From Gammaproteobacteria bacterium (GTDB lineage: Bacteria; Pseudomonadota; Gammaproteobacteria; UBA6429; Thiohalophilaceae), in assembly GCA_013152045.1 (NCBI GenBank), contig JAADGZ010000183.1:1-7841 (forward strand): a DNA stretch of 7,841 bases. The letters are read 5' to 3'. Each line of letters opens with the position of its first letter. Position 1 is the first letter of the stretch. Made by a program: the position numbers and the translations under genes. The notes under the pieces were generated by a model. That model searched no databases and was not told where the DNA came from. It saw nothing but the letters and a program-made list of their open reading frames with translations. Shown piece by piece: positions 1-6,421 of this stretch.

Positions 1-1545
1 GGTCAGATCGTGGCCGCGATGTTGAACCTGATCCCGATGCACTATGACAGACAGGGCATCCACCACTTCACCATTGATAAGAATATCCAGTTTTACCAGA
101 TCGGCCGCCTGGAAGCGGTTGAGTTCATAATCCAGCGAGGCATAGCCACGACTAACCGATTTCAGTCTATCGAAGAAATCTAGCACGATTTCATTCATCG
201 GCATTTCATAACTGATCGATACCTGGGCTCCCACGTATTCCATTTTTTTCTGCACCCCGCGTTTCTCGATGCACAGGGTAATGACGTTGCCGACATATTC
301 CTGCGGCACCAAAATATTGGCCAGCACGATGGGTTCTCGAATTTCATTGATATGATTGACTGGCGGCAAATCAGCTGGATTGTCGATACGAATAATCTCA
401 CCCTTAGTCGTTTCTACTTCGAATACTACAGTGGGTGCAGTGGTGATCAGATCCAGATCATATTCGCGCTCAAGTCGTTCCTGGACGATTTCCATGTGCA
501 GCAAGCCAAGGAAGCCACAACGAAAACCAAAGCCCAGCGCCTGTGAAGATTCCGGTTCGTAAAATAATGCGGCATCATTAAGGCGTAGCTTGGACAAGGC
601 TTCACGCAGGTTTTCGTAATCATCCCCGGCCACCGGAAACAGGCCGGCAAACACCTGCGGCTGCACAGGTTTAAAACCGGCCAATGCTTTTTCAGCCGGG
701 CGTGCAACATCGGTAATGGTATCGCCGACCGGTGCACCATCCACTTCCTTGACCCCGGCGATGACATAACCCACTTCACCAGCACACAGCTCGGGCAGAT
801 CTTTTCTCTTCGGTGTATAAATACCGACATGGTCGATCTGGTAGTCACGGCCAATAGACATGATGCGAATTTTCTGTTTTTTGCGCAATCGACCCTGCAT
901 CACCCGCACCAGCGAAACCACACCGAGATAGTTATCGAACCAGGAATCAATAATAAGCGCCTGCAAAGGTGCATCGAGATCCCCTTCTGGCGAAGGAATA
1001 TAGGTGACGAGATCTTCCAGCAACGCCTCCATGCCCTCGCCCGTCTTTGCACTAACCAGTTGCGATTCAGAGGCATCCAGACCGATAATTTCTTCAATTT
1101 CCTGCTTTACCCGTTCAGGCTCGGCGGCGGGTAGATCGATTTTATTCAAGACCGGCAGTACTTCCAGGCCCTGCTCGATAGCAGTATAACAATTGGCCAC
1201 GCTCTGGGCTTCTACGCCCTGTGAGGCATCCACGACCAGCAATGCGCCCTCACAGGCGGCCAGTGAACGAGAAACTTCATAGGAAAAATCCACATGACCG
1301 GGTGTGTCGATGAAATTAAGCTGGTAGGTTTTGCCATCCTGCGCTTTGTAATCGAGGGTGACGCTCTGCGCCTTGATGGTAATTCCCCGTTCACGCTCCA
1401 GATCCATGGAGTCTAGTACCTGTTCCTCCATTTCTCGTTCGGACAGGCCACCACACATCTGGATGAGGCGATCTGCCAGGGTCGATTTACCGTGATCGAT
1501 GTGGGCAATAATTGAGAAATTCCGGATATGCGTCAGTTGACCCAC
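1..1545 (-). CDS. lepA: Elongation factor 4 (LepA), 5' part, cut by the left edge
   Basis: This is a ribosome-associated translational GTPase (EF-4) that acts on the cytosolic or membrane-bound ribosome and is thought to help it during stalled translocation or initiation. The 515 residues present contain G1 AHIDHGKST (14-22), the switch/G2 region ending in [12 protein letters not shown]3 DTPGH (80-84) and G4 NKID (134-137). Domains II, III and V follow, and the window ends just after HRGHDL at the start of the LepA-specific C-terminal domain. The family is about 600 residues, so roughly 85 are missing beyond the edge. The start is GTG at 1545. An in-frame TGA lies two codons upstream (1549-1551), and AGGTGA at 1549-1554 serves as the ribosome binding site with only 3-4 bases of spacing. 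A terminator hairpin lies 28 bases upstream, so lepA is probably a separate unit from the stress operon or is fed by read-through. Identification is secure from motifs and continuous similarity to LepA as I know it. Confidence 0.97.
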   Translation of the reverse strand, partial: MGQLTHIRNFSIIAHIDHGKSTLADRLIQMCGGLSEREMEEQVLDSMDLERERGITIKAQSVTLDYKAQDGKTYQLNFIDTPGHVDFSYEVSRSLAACEGALLVVDASQGVEAQSVANCYTAIEQGLEVLPVLNKIDLPAAEPERVKQEIEEIIGLDASESQLVSAKTGEGMEALLEDLVTYIPSPEGDLDAPLQALIIDSWFDNYLGVVSLVRVMQGRLRKKQKIRIMSIGRDYQIDHVGIYTPKRKDLPELCAGEVGYVIAGVKEVDGAPVGDTITDVARPAEKALAGFKPVQPQVFAGLFPVAGDDYENLREALSKLRLNDAALFYEPESSQALGFGFRCGFLGLLHMEIVQERLEREYDLDLITTAPTVVFEVETTKGEIIRIDNPADLPPVNHINEIREPIVLANILVPQEYVGNVITLCIEKRGVQKKMEYVGAQVSISYEMPMNEIVLDFFDRLKSVSRGYASLDYELNRFQAADLVKLDILINGEVVDALSVIVHRDQVQHRGHDLT

Positions 1546-1573
1546 TACTCACCTGTTGTTTGTGATGAAAATG

Positions 1574-1598
1574 AAAAAGGCGCTGCAGGAGCGCCTTT
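1574..1598 (-). terminator. Rho-independent terminator of the rpoE-mucD operon
   Basis: On the minus strand a perfect 9-bp stem (AAAGGCGCT paired with AGCGCCTTT, at 1590-1598 and 1576-1584) encloses a 5-base loop and leads into five T residues (complement of 1574-1578), followed by CATTTT. It sits 57 bases after the glutaredoxin-like stop codon and 28 bases before the lepA start. This suits the end of the envelope-stress operon. The T tract is short, so termination may be partial. On the plus strand the stem is followed by only three Ts, so it probably serves the minus strand alone. Confidence 0.72.
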
Positions 1599-1651
1599 CA
1601 TCAAGACTGTACTAAAAACGACGTGCAGCCGATTGGCGGTGATTTTACAGG

Positions 1652-1681
1652 ATTTTATGAATGACTGAAATACGCTTGCAA
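1652..1681 (-). promoter_or_regulatory. Candidate sigma-70 promoter for lepA
   Basis: On the minus strand TTGCAA (1676-1681, 4/6 to consensus) lies 18 bases before TAAAAT (1652-1657, 5/6). The -35 lies in the last codons of the glutaredoxin-like gene, and the -10 includes its stop codon. Transcription would begin near 1645 and give lepA a leader of about 100 bases containing the terminator hairpin. The spacer is one base longer than ideal and A/T-rich sequence makes chance matches easy, so this is only a candidate. I found no better promoter between the operon end and lepA. Confidence 0.3.
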
Positions 1682-1897
1682 CGCTTCTTCATCAAGAAAG
1701 TAATAACAGATTTCGGCCCGCTCACCCCGTAGCACCGGCACTCGCGTTCCGTAACAGGCTTCCAGTGTTTCGTCTCCGCTGATATCGATAACATCAAGTT
1801 CGAACGACCAGCGTGTTTTCACGGCCTCCAGCGCCAACAGCATATCATCACAAAGATGACAGCCGTGGCGCAGGTAGATCTGTAACCTTTCAGGCAC
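1655..1897 (-). CDS. Glutaredoxin-like protein (DUF836 family), 80 aa
   Basis: A small thioredoxin-fold protein. It opens with a beta strand (LQIYLRHG), then the dithiol motif CHLC (13-16), a helix, a second strand (FELDVIDI), and the cis-proline motif TRVPVL with Pro54. It ends after a short acidic helix. This matches the glutaredoxin-like DUF836 family, usually 75-100 residues, so the protein is full length. No signal peptide or membrane segment is seen, so it should be cytosolic. The substrate is unknown; the family is predicted to do thiol-disulfide exchange. Two further cysteines (48 and 64) lie outside the motif. The start is a GTG two bases after the mucD stop. Only a poor AAGGG abuts it, so translation probably depends on ribosomes finishing mucD. 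No other in-frame start would preserve the first strand. The fold is clear, the physiological role is not. Confidence 0.87.
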   Translation of the reverse strand: MPERLQIYLRHGCHLCDDMLLALEAVKTRWSFELDVIDISGDETLEACYGTRVPVLRGERAEICYYFLDEEALQAYFSHS

Positions 1898-1899
1898 CC

Positions 1900-3366
1900 T
1901 TATTCTGCGGGAATTTTCAGTGGCAGGAACAGCGGCGCATTACCACGCTGAATCAGTATCGGGGTAGATTTTCCTTTTTTCAACCCAGCAACAACCTTCT
2001 TGAATTGCTTGATGTTATTGATGTCCTGACTATCTAGCATCAAAATCACATCGCCGCGATGAATACCGGCTTCCCGCGCCGGACCTTTTTCCACATCGCG
2101 TACCACGATACCGCGCTTACCCAGTCCAATACGTTCGCGCTGTTCAGCAGTCAGATCCTCGACCACCAGACCCAGGCGGCTTTCCTCACCCTTATGGGAC
2201 GCGGCAGGGTTATTTTCTGCCAACACATCTTTCGAGGGTAATTCAGCAATTATCACCGAGAGGGTTTTAGTCTTGCCTTCACGTATCAACTTGACCTGCG
2301 CCTTGACATCAATCGGGGCCTGACCAACAGCTAGGGGCAAATCAGATGAATGAATAATTTTCTTGCCGTTGAATTGAATCACCACATCGCCGACTTTAAA
2401 GCCTGCATTGGCCGCCGGGCTGTCCGGCACCACTTGCAATACCACGGCGCCGCGCGGATCATCCATGCCGAAAGATTCCGCCAGTTTACGATTGACATCC
2501 TGAATCAAAATGCCCAGCCAACCACGCGCAACCTTGCCTTTATCCTTGAGTTGCGCGACTACATCCATGGCAACATCAATGGGAATCGCAAATGACAGGC
2601 CCATAAAACCGCCGGTGCGACTATAGATCTGCGAGTTAATGCCAATTACCTGGCCTTTTAAATTAAACAACGGACCACCGGAATTGCCCGGATTAATGGC
2701 TACATCGGTCTGGATGAAGGGCACATAGTTTTCACTGGGCAGGTTACGGCCAATAGCGCTGACCACGCCTACAGAAACCGAATGATCAAAACCGAAGGGT
2801 GAACCAATAGCCAAAGCCCATTCGCCTACTTTGAGAGTACTTGATTTGCCGATTTTCACCACCGGCAGGTCGTCGGCATCAATTTTCAACAAGGCCATAT
2901 CACTGCGTTCATCGCTGCCGATAACCTTCGCCTTCAATTCACGACGATCGCTTAATTTAACGATAATTTCATCAGCATCTTTAATAACATGATAATTGGT
3001 TACTACATAGCCATCCGTATCGATAATGAAACCGGATCCCAATGACTGGGTTTTGAATTCTTCAGGCATCCCACCATTGCCGCCACCTTCACCAAAGAAG
3101 TGTCGAAACAGATCACCAAAAGGGGAATCTTTTGGCATGTTGGGCATATTAAAATCATGCGGCATACGCTGCGCACGTTTTATTTTTTGCGTGGTGCTGA
3201 TATTTACGACTGCCGCACTATTCTGCTCAACAAGCTTGGTAAAGTCCGGCAACTCAACCGCCTTTGCCGTCGAGATTAGCAGCACCTGCGCCAATGCCAC
3301 CACGGCGAGCATACTCAGAAATATTTTATTAAAAGAATTAAACGAGATTGTTACTGGGGATTTCAT
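1900..3366 (-). CDS. mucD: Periplasmic Do-type serine endoprotease (DegP/HtrA-like MucD)
   Basis: An envelope quality-control protease that degrades or holds misfolded periplasmic proteins; in Pseudomonas MucD also dampens AlgU activation. The 488-residue product starts with a basic N-terminus and hydrophobic stretch (about 14-33) ending STAKA, with likely signal-peptidase cleavage after Ala36. A trypsin-like domain follows with the catalytic triad His126 (TNYHV), Asp156 (SDMALL) and Ser229 (GNSGGPL). PDZ1 spans about 282-375 and PDZ2 about 397-480. A flexible loop rich in Met, Pro and Gly (about 68-102) precedes the protease core, as in other HtrA proteins. Having two PDZ domains and a cleavable signal favours DegP/MucD over single-PDZ, membrane-anchored DegS/AlgW. 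The ATG at 3366 is the only start that keeps the full signal peptide, though its ribosome site is weak (GATGAG). It is fifth in the sigma-E cluster, 68 bases after rseC and 2 before the glutaredoxin-like gene. Confidence 0.96.
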   Translation of the reverse strand: MKSPVTISFNSFNKIFLSMLAVVALAQVLLISTAKAVELPDFTKLVEQNSAAVVNISTTQKIKRAQRMPHDFNMPNMPKDSPFGDLFRHFFGEGGGNGGMPEEFKTQSLGSGFIIDTDGYVVTNYHVIKDADEIIVKLSDRRELKAKVIGSDERSDMALLKIDADDLPVVKIGKSSTLKVGEWALAIGSPFGFDHSVSVGVVSAIGRNLPSENYVPFIQTDVAINPGNSGGPLFNLKGQVIGINSQIYSRTGGFMGLSFAIPIDVAMDVVAQLKDKGKVARGWLGILIQDVNRKLAESFGMDDPRGAVVLQVVPDSPAANAGFKVGDVVIQFNGKKIIHSSDLPLAVGQAPIDVKAQVKLIREGKTKTLSVIIAELPSKDVLAENNPAASHKGEESRLGLVVEDLTAEQRERIGLGKRGIVVRDVEKGPAREAGIHRGDVILMLDSQDINNIKQFKKVVAGLKKGKSTPILIQRGNAPLFLPLKIPAE

Positions 3367-3434
3367 GGCTACTCATCACCGTATAGTTAATTAAATTTCT
3401 GCGGGCTATTTTTTTCTATGAATTACTAAGATTA

Positions 3435-3890
3435 TCAATGTATGGAAAGACGTTTGAGCACGACTGGCTGGTAACGTGCATCTGCACTAATCCGTTTGGA
3501 ATAGATTTTAATCAGAATACCAGCCAATAAAAAACCAATAACAGCAAACAGAACACTAGTGCCATCGACCGAGGCAAGCTGCCATTGACCGGCCATATGT
3601 TTACCAAATATCGCAAATAGAATCATACTGACAATGGGCAATAAATAAATTATCAGCGAACCTTGTACCAGCGCAGCTTCTTGCAAACCAACCAAAACTG
3701 TATCACCTTCGCAGGCGTGCACTTTGTTTATGGCTTTCATCTGCGAACTTTTCTGACCCCATATTTTAGCGATGGTTCCGGTTCCACAACTCTTGTTGAC
3801 ACTACAGTGACCACAGGCGCTTTTGCGCTGCGCTTCCACCCAGGCAAACTCGCCTTCGCACTTAACTACAACTGCTGTTTCTTCAATCAT
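3435..3890 (-). CDS. rseC: Sigma-E operon membrane protein RseC/MucC
   Basis: An inner-membrane protein of the RseC/MucC family (151 aa, usual length about 150-160). The N-terminal cytoplasmic part starts MIEETAVVV and contains a cysteine cluster C26-x2-C29-x5-C35, plus Cys11 and Cys60. It then has two hydrophobic segments (about 74-95 and 111-130) and a short basic C-terminal tail. In E. coli RseC is a minor, positive effector of sigma-E and has been linked to redox upkeep of the SoxR reducing system and to thiamine synthesis; its biochemical activity is not settled. The Cys cluster could bind a metal or Fe-S centre, which is my inference. The ATG overlaps the rseB stop as ATGA, and no good ribosome binding site precedes it, so translational coupling to rseB is likely. 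Confidence 0.94.
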   Translation of the reverse strand: MIEETAVVVKCEGEFAWVEAQRKSACGHCSVNKSCGTGTIAKIWGQKSSQMKAINKVHACEGDTVLVGLQEAALVQGSLIIYLLPIVSMILFAIFGKHMAGQWQLASVDGTSVLFAVIGFLLAGILIKIYSKRISADARYQPVVLKRLSIH

Positions 3891-4942
3891 TGTTTTTTAA
3901 GACTTTTAGTATCGAGGGAAACCGACTCGCCAATCATTTTTACCGTAACGTAGGGTACCTCACCAATAACCGTGACATAGTGATCGTCTACTGCTCGACC
4001 AAACGCATGCACCGCACCCATATGTGAACCACCACGAAGGTTGTTTTCACTATCCATCATGTCTTCGATAAAAACAGAAACTGTCGCCAGACCATCGCTA
4101 AAAATCAGGTGCTCTACCGGCATCAGATTTTCAGGCAAGGTAGTCATGCGTTTCATGTCCGGTAGAAAGCCTGCTGGCAATTGTTTTCCCAGCCAGTTCA
4201 ACTCGATTTTGCTTGATGTTGGCGCTTGTTTTTTAGCCGGAGCTTCATACCAGTTGAATTTACTACTATCCACGCCCGGTTTTAATAAGGCCTCTGAAAT
4301 CCGATCATGAAAGCGTAACTGGGTAAACATGAACTGTTCAACCGGGGTGTCGCCTTCCACTACCAGATGCGTTTTTAACAGCAGCCCGGTTTTTTCTTCC
4401 ACCCACAGGTGATAACCATAACGAAATTTATCTTTCGGTAAAATAGTAATCTTCTGTGAAATATAACCGGCTACTTTACCCTTGCCGGCCAGGGATAAAT
4501 AATAGTTTTTCTCCAGTGCCTGTATATCAATGGGGAAGCGAGGCGGGTAATTATTATGCGCGCGACTCTTTTCCACCACTACCGAATGCCGGTCCGGCAT
4601 ATAGCAGGTTACTTTATTGTGATCACGAATGACTTCCCGACCACTGCCGTCCATGGATATTAAGCGTTCACGCTCGCCTTTGTCATCCACACTGTGGATG
4701 ATTTTCATTGAACTTAGCTGGTTATGCTGGCTGTAGACAAAAATACCTTCATAGTTCAGCCCGTGTGCCGCTGAATGCATTTTCTTCAACCAGGACTGTA
4801 TTTCCGTCTGGTTTTGATCCGCCAGAGCCAGGCTCAAGGGCATGAGCAAACTAACAAATATGACTAGACGTTTGAATAGCTGTTGGTAGTCTGTGATATG
4901 AAAAGTACGCACCAAGACCCAGCTCGGTCCGCTATTTCTCAT
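3887..4942 (-). CDS. rseB: Periplasmic sigma-E negative regulator RseB/MucB
   Basis: RseB binds the periplasmic part of RseA and shields it from the site-1 protease; mislocalised lipoproteins or LPS displace it. With the ATG at 4942 the protein has 351 residues. A basic patch and hydrophobic core (about 24-41) end in ALA-DQ, indicating cleavage after Ala41. The large LolA-like N-terminal domain spans about 45-230 (WLKKMHSAAHGLNYEGIFVY near its start). The smaller C-terminal domain spans about 248-342 (LPAGF, then VSVFIED and GAVHAFGR). The frame is open to 5038, but those extra residues lie inside rseA and do not look like a leader. The ATG at 4942 overlaps the rseA end by 11 bases. TTG 4915 or GTG 4912 would give a more usual signal-peptide length, so the exact start is uncertain. 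The gene stop overlaps rseC by four bases. Confidence 0.93.
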   Translation of the reverse strand: MRNSGPSWVLVRTFHITDYQQLFKRLVIFVSLLMPLSLALADQNQTEIQSWLKKMHSAAHGLNYEGIFVYSQHNQLSSMKIIHSVDDKGERERLISMDGSGREVIRDHNKVTCYMPDRHSVVVEKSRAHNNYPPRFPIDIQALEKNYYLSLAGKGKVAGYISQKITILPKDKFRYGYHLWVEEKTGLLLKTHLVVEGDTPVEQFMFTQLRFHDRISEALLKPGVDSSKFNWYEAPAKKQAPTSSKIELNWLGKQLPAGFLPDMKRMTTLPENLMPVEHLIFSDGLATVSVFIEDMMDSENNLRGGSHMGAVHAFGRAVDDHYVTVIGEVPYVTVKMIGESVSLDTKSLKKQ

Positions 4943-5564
4943 TGGCAACCCGGATAATAACAGGCTGGTTTTGAATGGCTCCAACAATACGCATATAAGG
5001 CAGCATACCCTGAATATTGGCACTCGCAGCATATTCATTGTGGTTCAATAAATAGCCACTGAATTTTGAGGCGCTAGTACGATTGACTCTTGGGTCTTGA
5101 ATATGCTGTTTTGTGACAGGTAATGAAACCAGCTCAGGGCGCTCTGCATTTTGCCCACCGCGGGCAAAAGCAACCAGCCTGTCGCCCTGCTTGTCAGCCG
5201 TAGCCAGGGGCGTAATGCCTGTCTGCTCGAAAGATGGATTCTGAATACTGATAATAGCAATGGCGCTGACCGTAGCAGCAATTGCCAGACCCGCCGCCTG
5301 CTTCATTAACTGGCGAGGCTGGAAGCGGCGCGGTGCCAGGATAGTCGGTTCGTGTTCCAGGGCAGCCGAGACTCGTGCGGCAAGGCCAAAATCAGGTACC
5401 AGCGTATCAGGCACATGACCACTGACCACATCTCGAATCAGGTGGTAGCGCATCCAGCGCTGTTTCAGGCTGTCATTCTCTTCCAGATAGTCAATATCCT
5501 GTTCGAAATCAACAAGCTCGTCATCCATAAGGGCGGATAGTCGTTCTTCAACTTGGTCATTCAT
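4932..5564 (-). CDS. rseA: Anti-sigma-E factor RseA/MucA
   Basis: A single-pass inner-membrane anti-sigma factor that holds RpoE inactive until stepwise proteolysis by a DegS/AlgW-type protease and RseP. From the ATG at 5564 it has 210 residues. The cytoplasmic sigma-binding domain (about 1-75) carries the family signatures ERLSALMDDEL and RWMRYHLIRDVVSG. A hydrophobic helix follows (about 90-107, AGLAIAATVSAIAIISI), preceded by positive residues that place the N-terminus inside, and then a periplasmic tail of about 100 residues for RseB and protease contact. A GTG nine bases upstream (5573) would add three residues, but it overlaps the ribosome binding site, so the ATG is preferred. The gene lies 40 bases after rpoE and overlaps rseB. 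Neither the site-1 protease nor RseP is encoded in this window. Confidence 0.95.
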   Translation of the reverse strand: MNDQVEERLSALMDDELVDFEQDIDYLEENDSLKQRWMRYHLIRDVVSGHVPDTLVPDFGLAARVSAALEHEPTILAPRRFQPRQLMKQAAGLAIAATVSAIAIISIQNPSFEQTGITPLATADKQGDRLVAFARGGQNAERPELVSLPVTKQHIQDPRVNRTSASKFSGYLLNHNEYAASANIQGMLPYMRIVGAIQNQPVIIRVANEK

Positions 5565-5572
5565 TGCCTGCA

Positions 5573-5578
5573 CACCTT
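5573..5578 (-). promoter_or_regulatory. Ribosome binding site of rseA
   Basis: AAGGTG on the minus strand lies 8 bases before the ATG at 5564. The alternative GTG start at 5573 falls inside this element and would have no usable spacing. The site therefore decides the rseA start. Confidence 0.7.
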
Positions 5579-5604
5579 TAACGAAAATACACTTTATTCA
5601 ACTG

Positions 5605-6177
5605 CTATAATAATGGCTTCAACTTTTCATCGACCGCCTCACGCGCTCGAAATATCCGCGATCGCACCGTGCCAATTGGACAATCCATGGTCTGGGCGAT
5701 ATCTTCATAACTCATACCTTCCAGTTCACGCAAGGTAATAGCGGTTTTCAAATCTTCAGGCAGTCCTTCGATAGCCTGAAATACGACCTTCTGGATCTCA
5801 TCACGCAGGGCTTCACGCTCCGGTGAGGCATAATCCTTGAGTGCGGATTCACCGTCATACTGCTCCGCATCAGCGGCATCGATATCAGCATTTGGCGGCC
5901 GACGTCCCTGCGCCACCAGATAATTCTTGGCCGTATTGATCGCAATACGGTACAACCAGGTGTAAAACGCGCTCTCGCCACGAAAATTCGGCAGCGCGCG
6001 GTAGGCCTTGATAAACGCCTCCTGCGCGACATCTTGCACCTCGGACTGATCACGCATATAGCGTGACAGCACCTTGATTATCCTTAACTGGTATTTTAGA
6101 ACCAGGATATCAAATGCCTTTTTGTCACCTCGCTGTACGCGCTCTACCAGAGCCTGATCAATTTCTTTTTCGCCCAT
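5605..6177 (-). CDS. rpoE: Extracytoplasmic-function sigma factor RpoE (AlgU)
   Basis: A group 4 sigma-70 factor that directs RNA polymerase to envelope-stress promoters. The 190 residues match the usual length and closely resemble E. coli RpoE as I recall it. Region 2 spans about 23-90, with the core-binding and -10 recognition part DVAQEAFIKAYRALPNFRG and SAFYTWLYRIAINTAKNYL. An acidic linker follows (about 97-125). Region 4 spans about 132-184, with the helix-turn-helix around MSYEDIAQTMDCPIGTVRSRIFRARE that reads the -35 element. The ATG at 6177 has AAGGA (6188-6192) 10 bases upstream as a slightly distant ribosome binding site. It is the first gene of the minus-strand operon and diverges from nadB. 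Autoregulation from a sigma-E promoter is typical of the family, and a candidate site is listed separately. It was not seen with any frame defect. Confidence 0.98.
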   Translation of the reverse strand: MGEKEIDQALVERVQRGDKKAFDILVLKYQLRIIKVLSRYMRDQSEVQDVAQEAFIKAYRALPNFRGESAFYTWLYRIAINTAKNYLVAQGRRPPNADIDAADAEQYDGESALKDYASPEREALRDEIQKVVFQAIEGLPEDLKTAITLRELEGMSYEDIAQTMDCPIGTVRSRIFRAREAVDEKLKPLL

Positions 6178-6230
6178 TCGGGCCGATTCCTTACAATGCT
6201 AAATTCGTTAGAACCCGCCCGAGTCATACC

Positions 6231-6258
6231 TATGGACACTATTCTGTGCATGGAGTTC
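6231..6258 (-). promoter_or_regulatory. Candidate sigma-E autoregulatory promoter of rpoE
   Basis: On the minus strand GAACTC (6253-6258) is followed after 16 bases by TCCATA (6231-6236), preceded by G. The sigma-E/AlgU consensus is GAACTT, 16-17 bases, TCnnA. The -35 core GAACT is intact; the -10 has TC but places A one base early. Transcription would start near 6225, about 48 bases before rpoE. Position and spacing favour it; the imperfect -10 keeps the call tentative. Confidence 0.42.
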
Positions 6259-6264
6259 GCTCAT

Positions 6265-6293
6265 TTGGCGGAATTTTCAGACTAAATTATCAT
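6265..6293 (+). promoter_or_regulatory. Candidate sigma-70 promoter of nadB
   Basis: TTGGCG (6265-6270, 4/6 to consensus) and TATCAT (6288-6293, 5/6) are separated by an ideal 17 bases. Transcription would begin near 6300 and yield a leader of about 120 bases before nadB. It overlaps the minus-strand rpoE candidate at the -10. Confidence 0.52.
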
Positions 6294-6316
6294 ATTAGCC
6301 CTAATTTTCCTCGCAA
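6289..6316 (-). promoter_or_regulatory. Candidate sigma-70 promoter of rpoE
   Basis: On the minus strand TTGCGA (6311-6316, 4/6) is separated by 16 bases from TATGAT (6289-6294, 5/6). Predicted transcription starts near 6282, giving a leader of about 105 bases before the rpoE ATG. This would supply basal, housekeeping expression of the operon. Its -10 lies on the same base pairs as the -10 of the divergent nadB candidate. Confidence 0.5.
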
Positions 6317-6421
6317 CGCTGGTGCGGCCACTATTCTAAACTGTTTTTGTCCCGCATAATAAGTATTAATCTTTTATGACTGAAATGATCTCGAATAAAC
6401 AGCCAGGAATACTGAAATCCA

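Noticed and set aside
447..854. Open frame of 135 codons on the minus strand
   Set aside because: It is an alternative frame of the same strand as lepA, which has continuous EF-4 similarity here. The product is compositionally odd and unrecognisable.
3395..3440. TTGATA near the rseC stop as a mucD promoter -35, or GATAAT there as a -10
   Set aside because: The partner hexamers at 16-18 bases are poor (AAAAAA downstream, GCTCAA upstream), as expected by chance in A/T-rich sequence.
4943..5038. Extension of the rseB frame up to an ATG at 5038
   Set aside because: These 32 codons lie inside the conserved rseA reading frame and would place more than 70 residues before the signal-peptide cleavage site.
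5045..5281. Open frame of 78 codons on the minus strand
   Set aside because: It is an out-of-frame shadow of rseA covering its membrane segment and periplasmic tail, with no start signals.
6271..6296. Plus-strand GGAATTT followed by TCATA, resembling a sigma-E promoter for nadB
   Set aside because: The spacing is about 13 bases, too short for the 15-17 of sigma-E promoters, and the region is explained better by the sigma-70 candidate.
6300..6421. Possible riboswitch in the nadB leader
   Set aside because: I could not find a compact set of paired stems or a known NAD-related aptamer pattern. The leader is short and A/T-rich.
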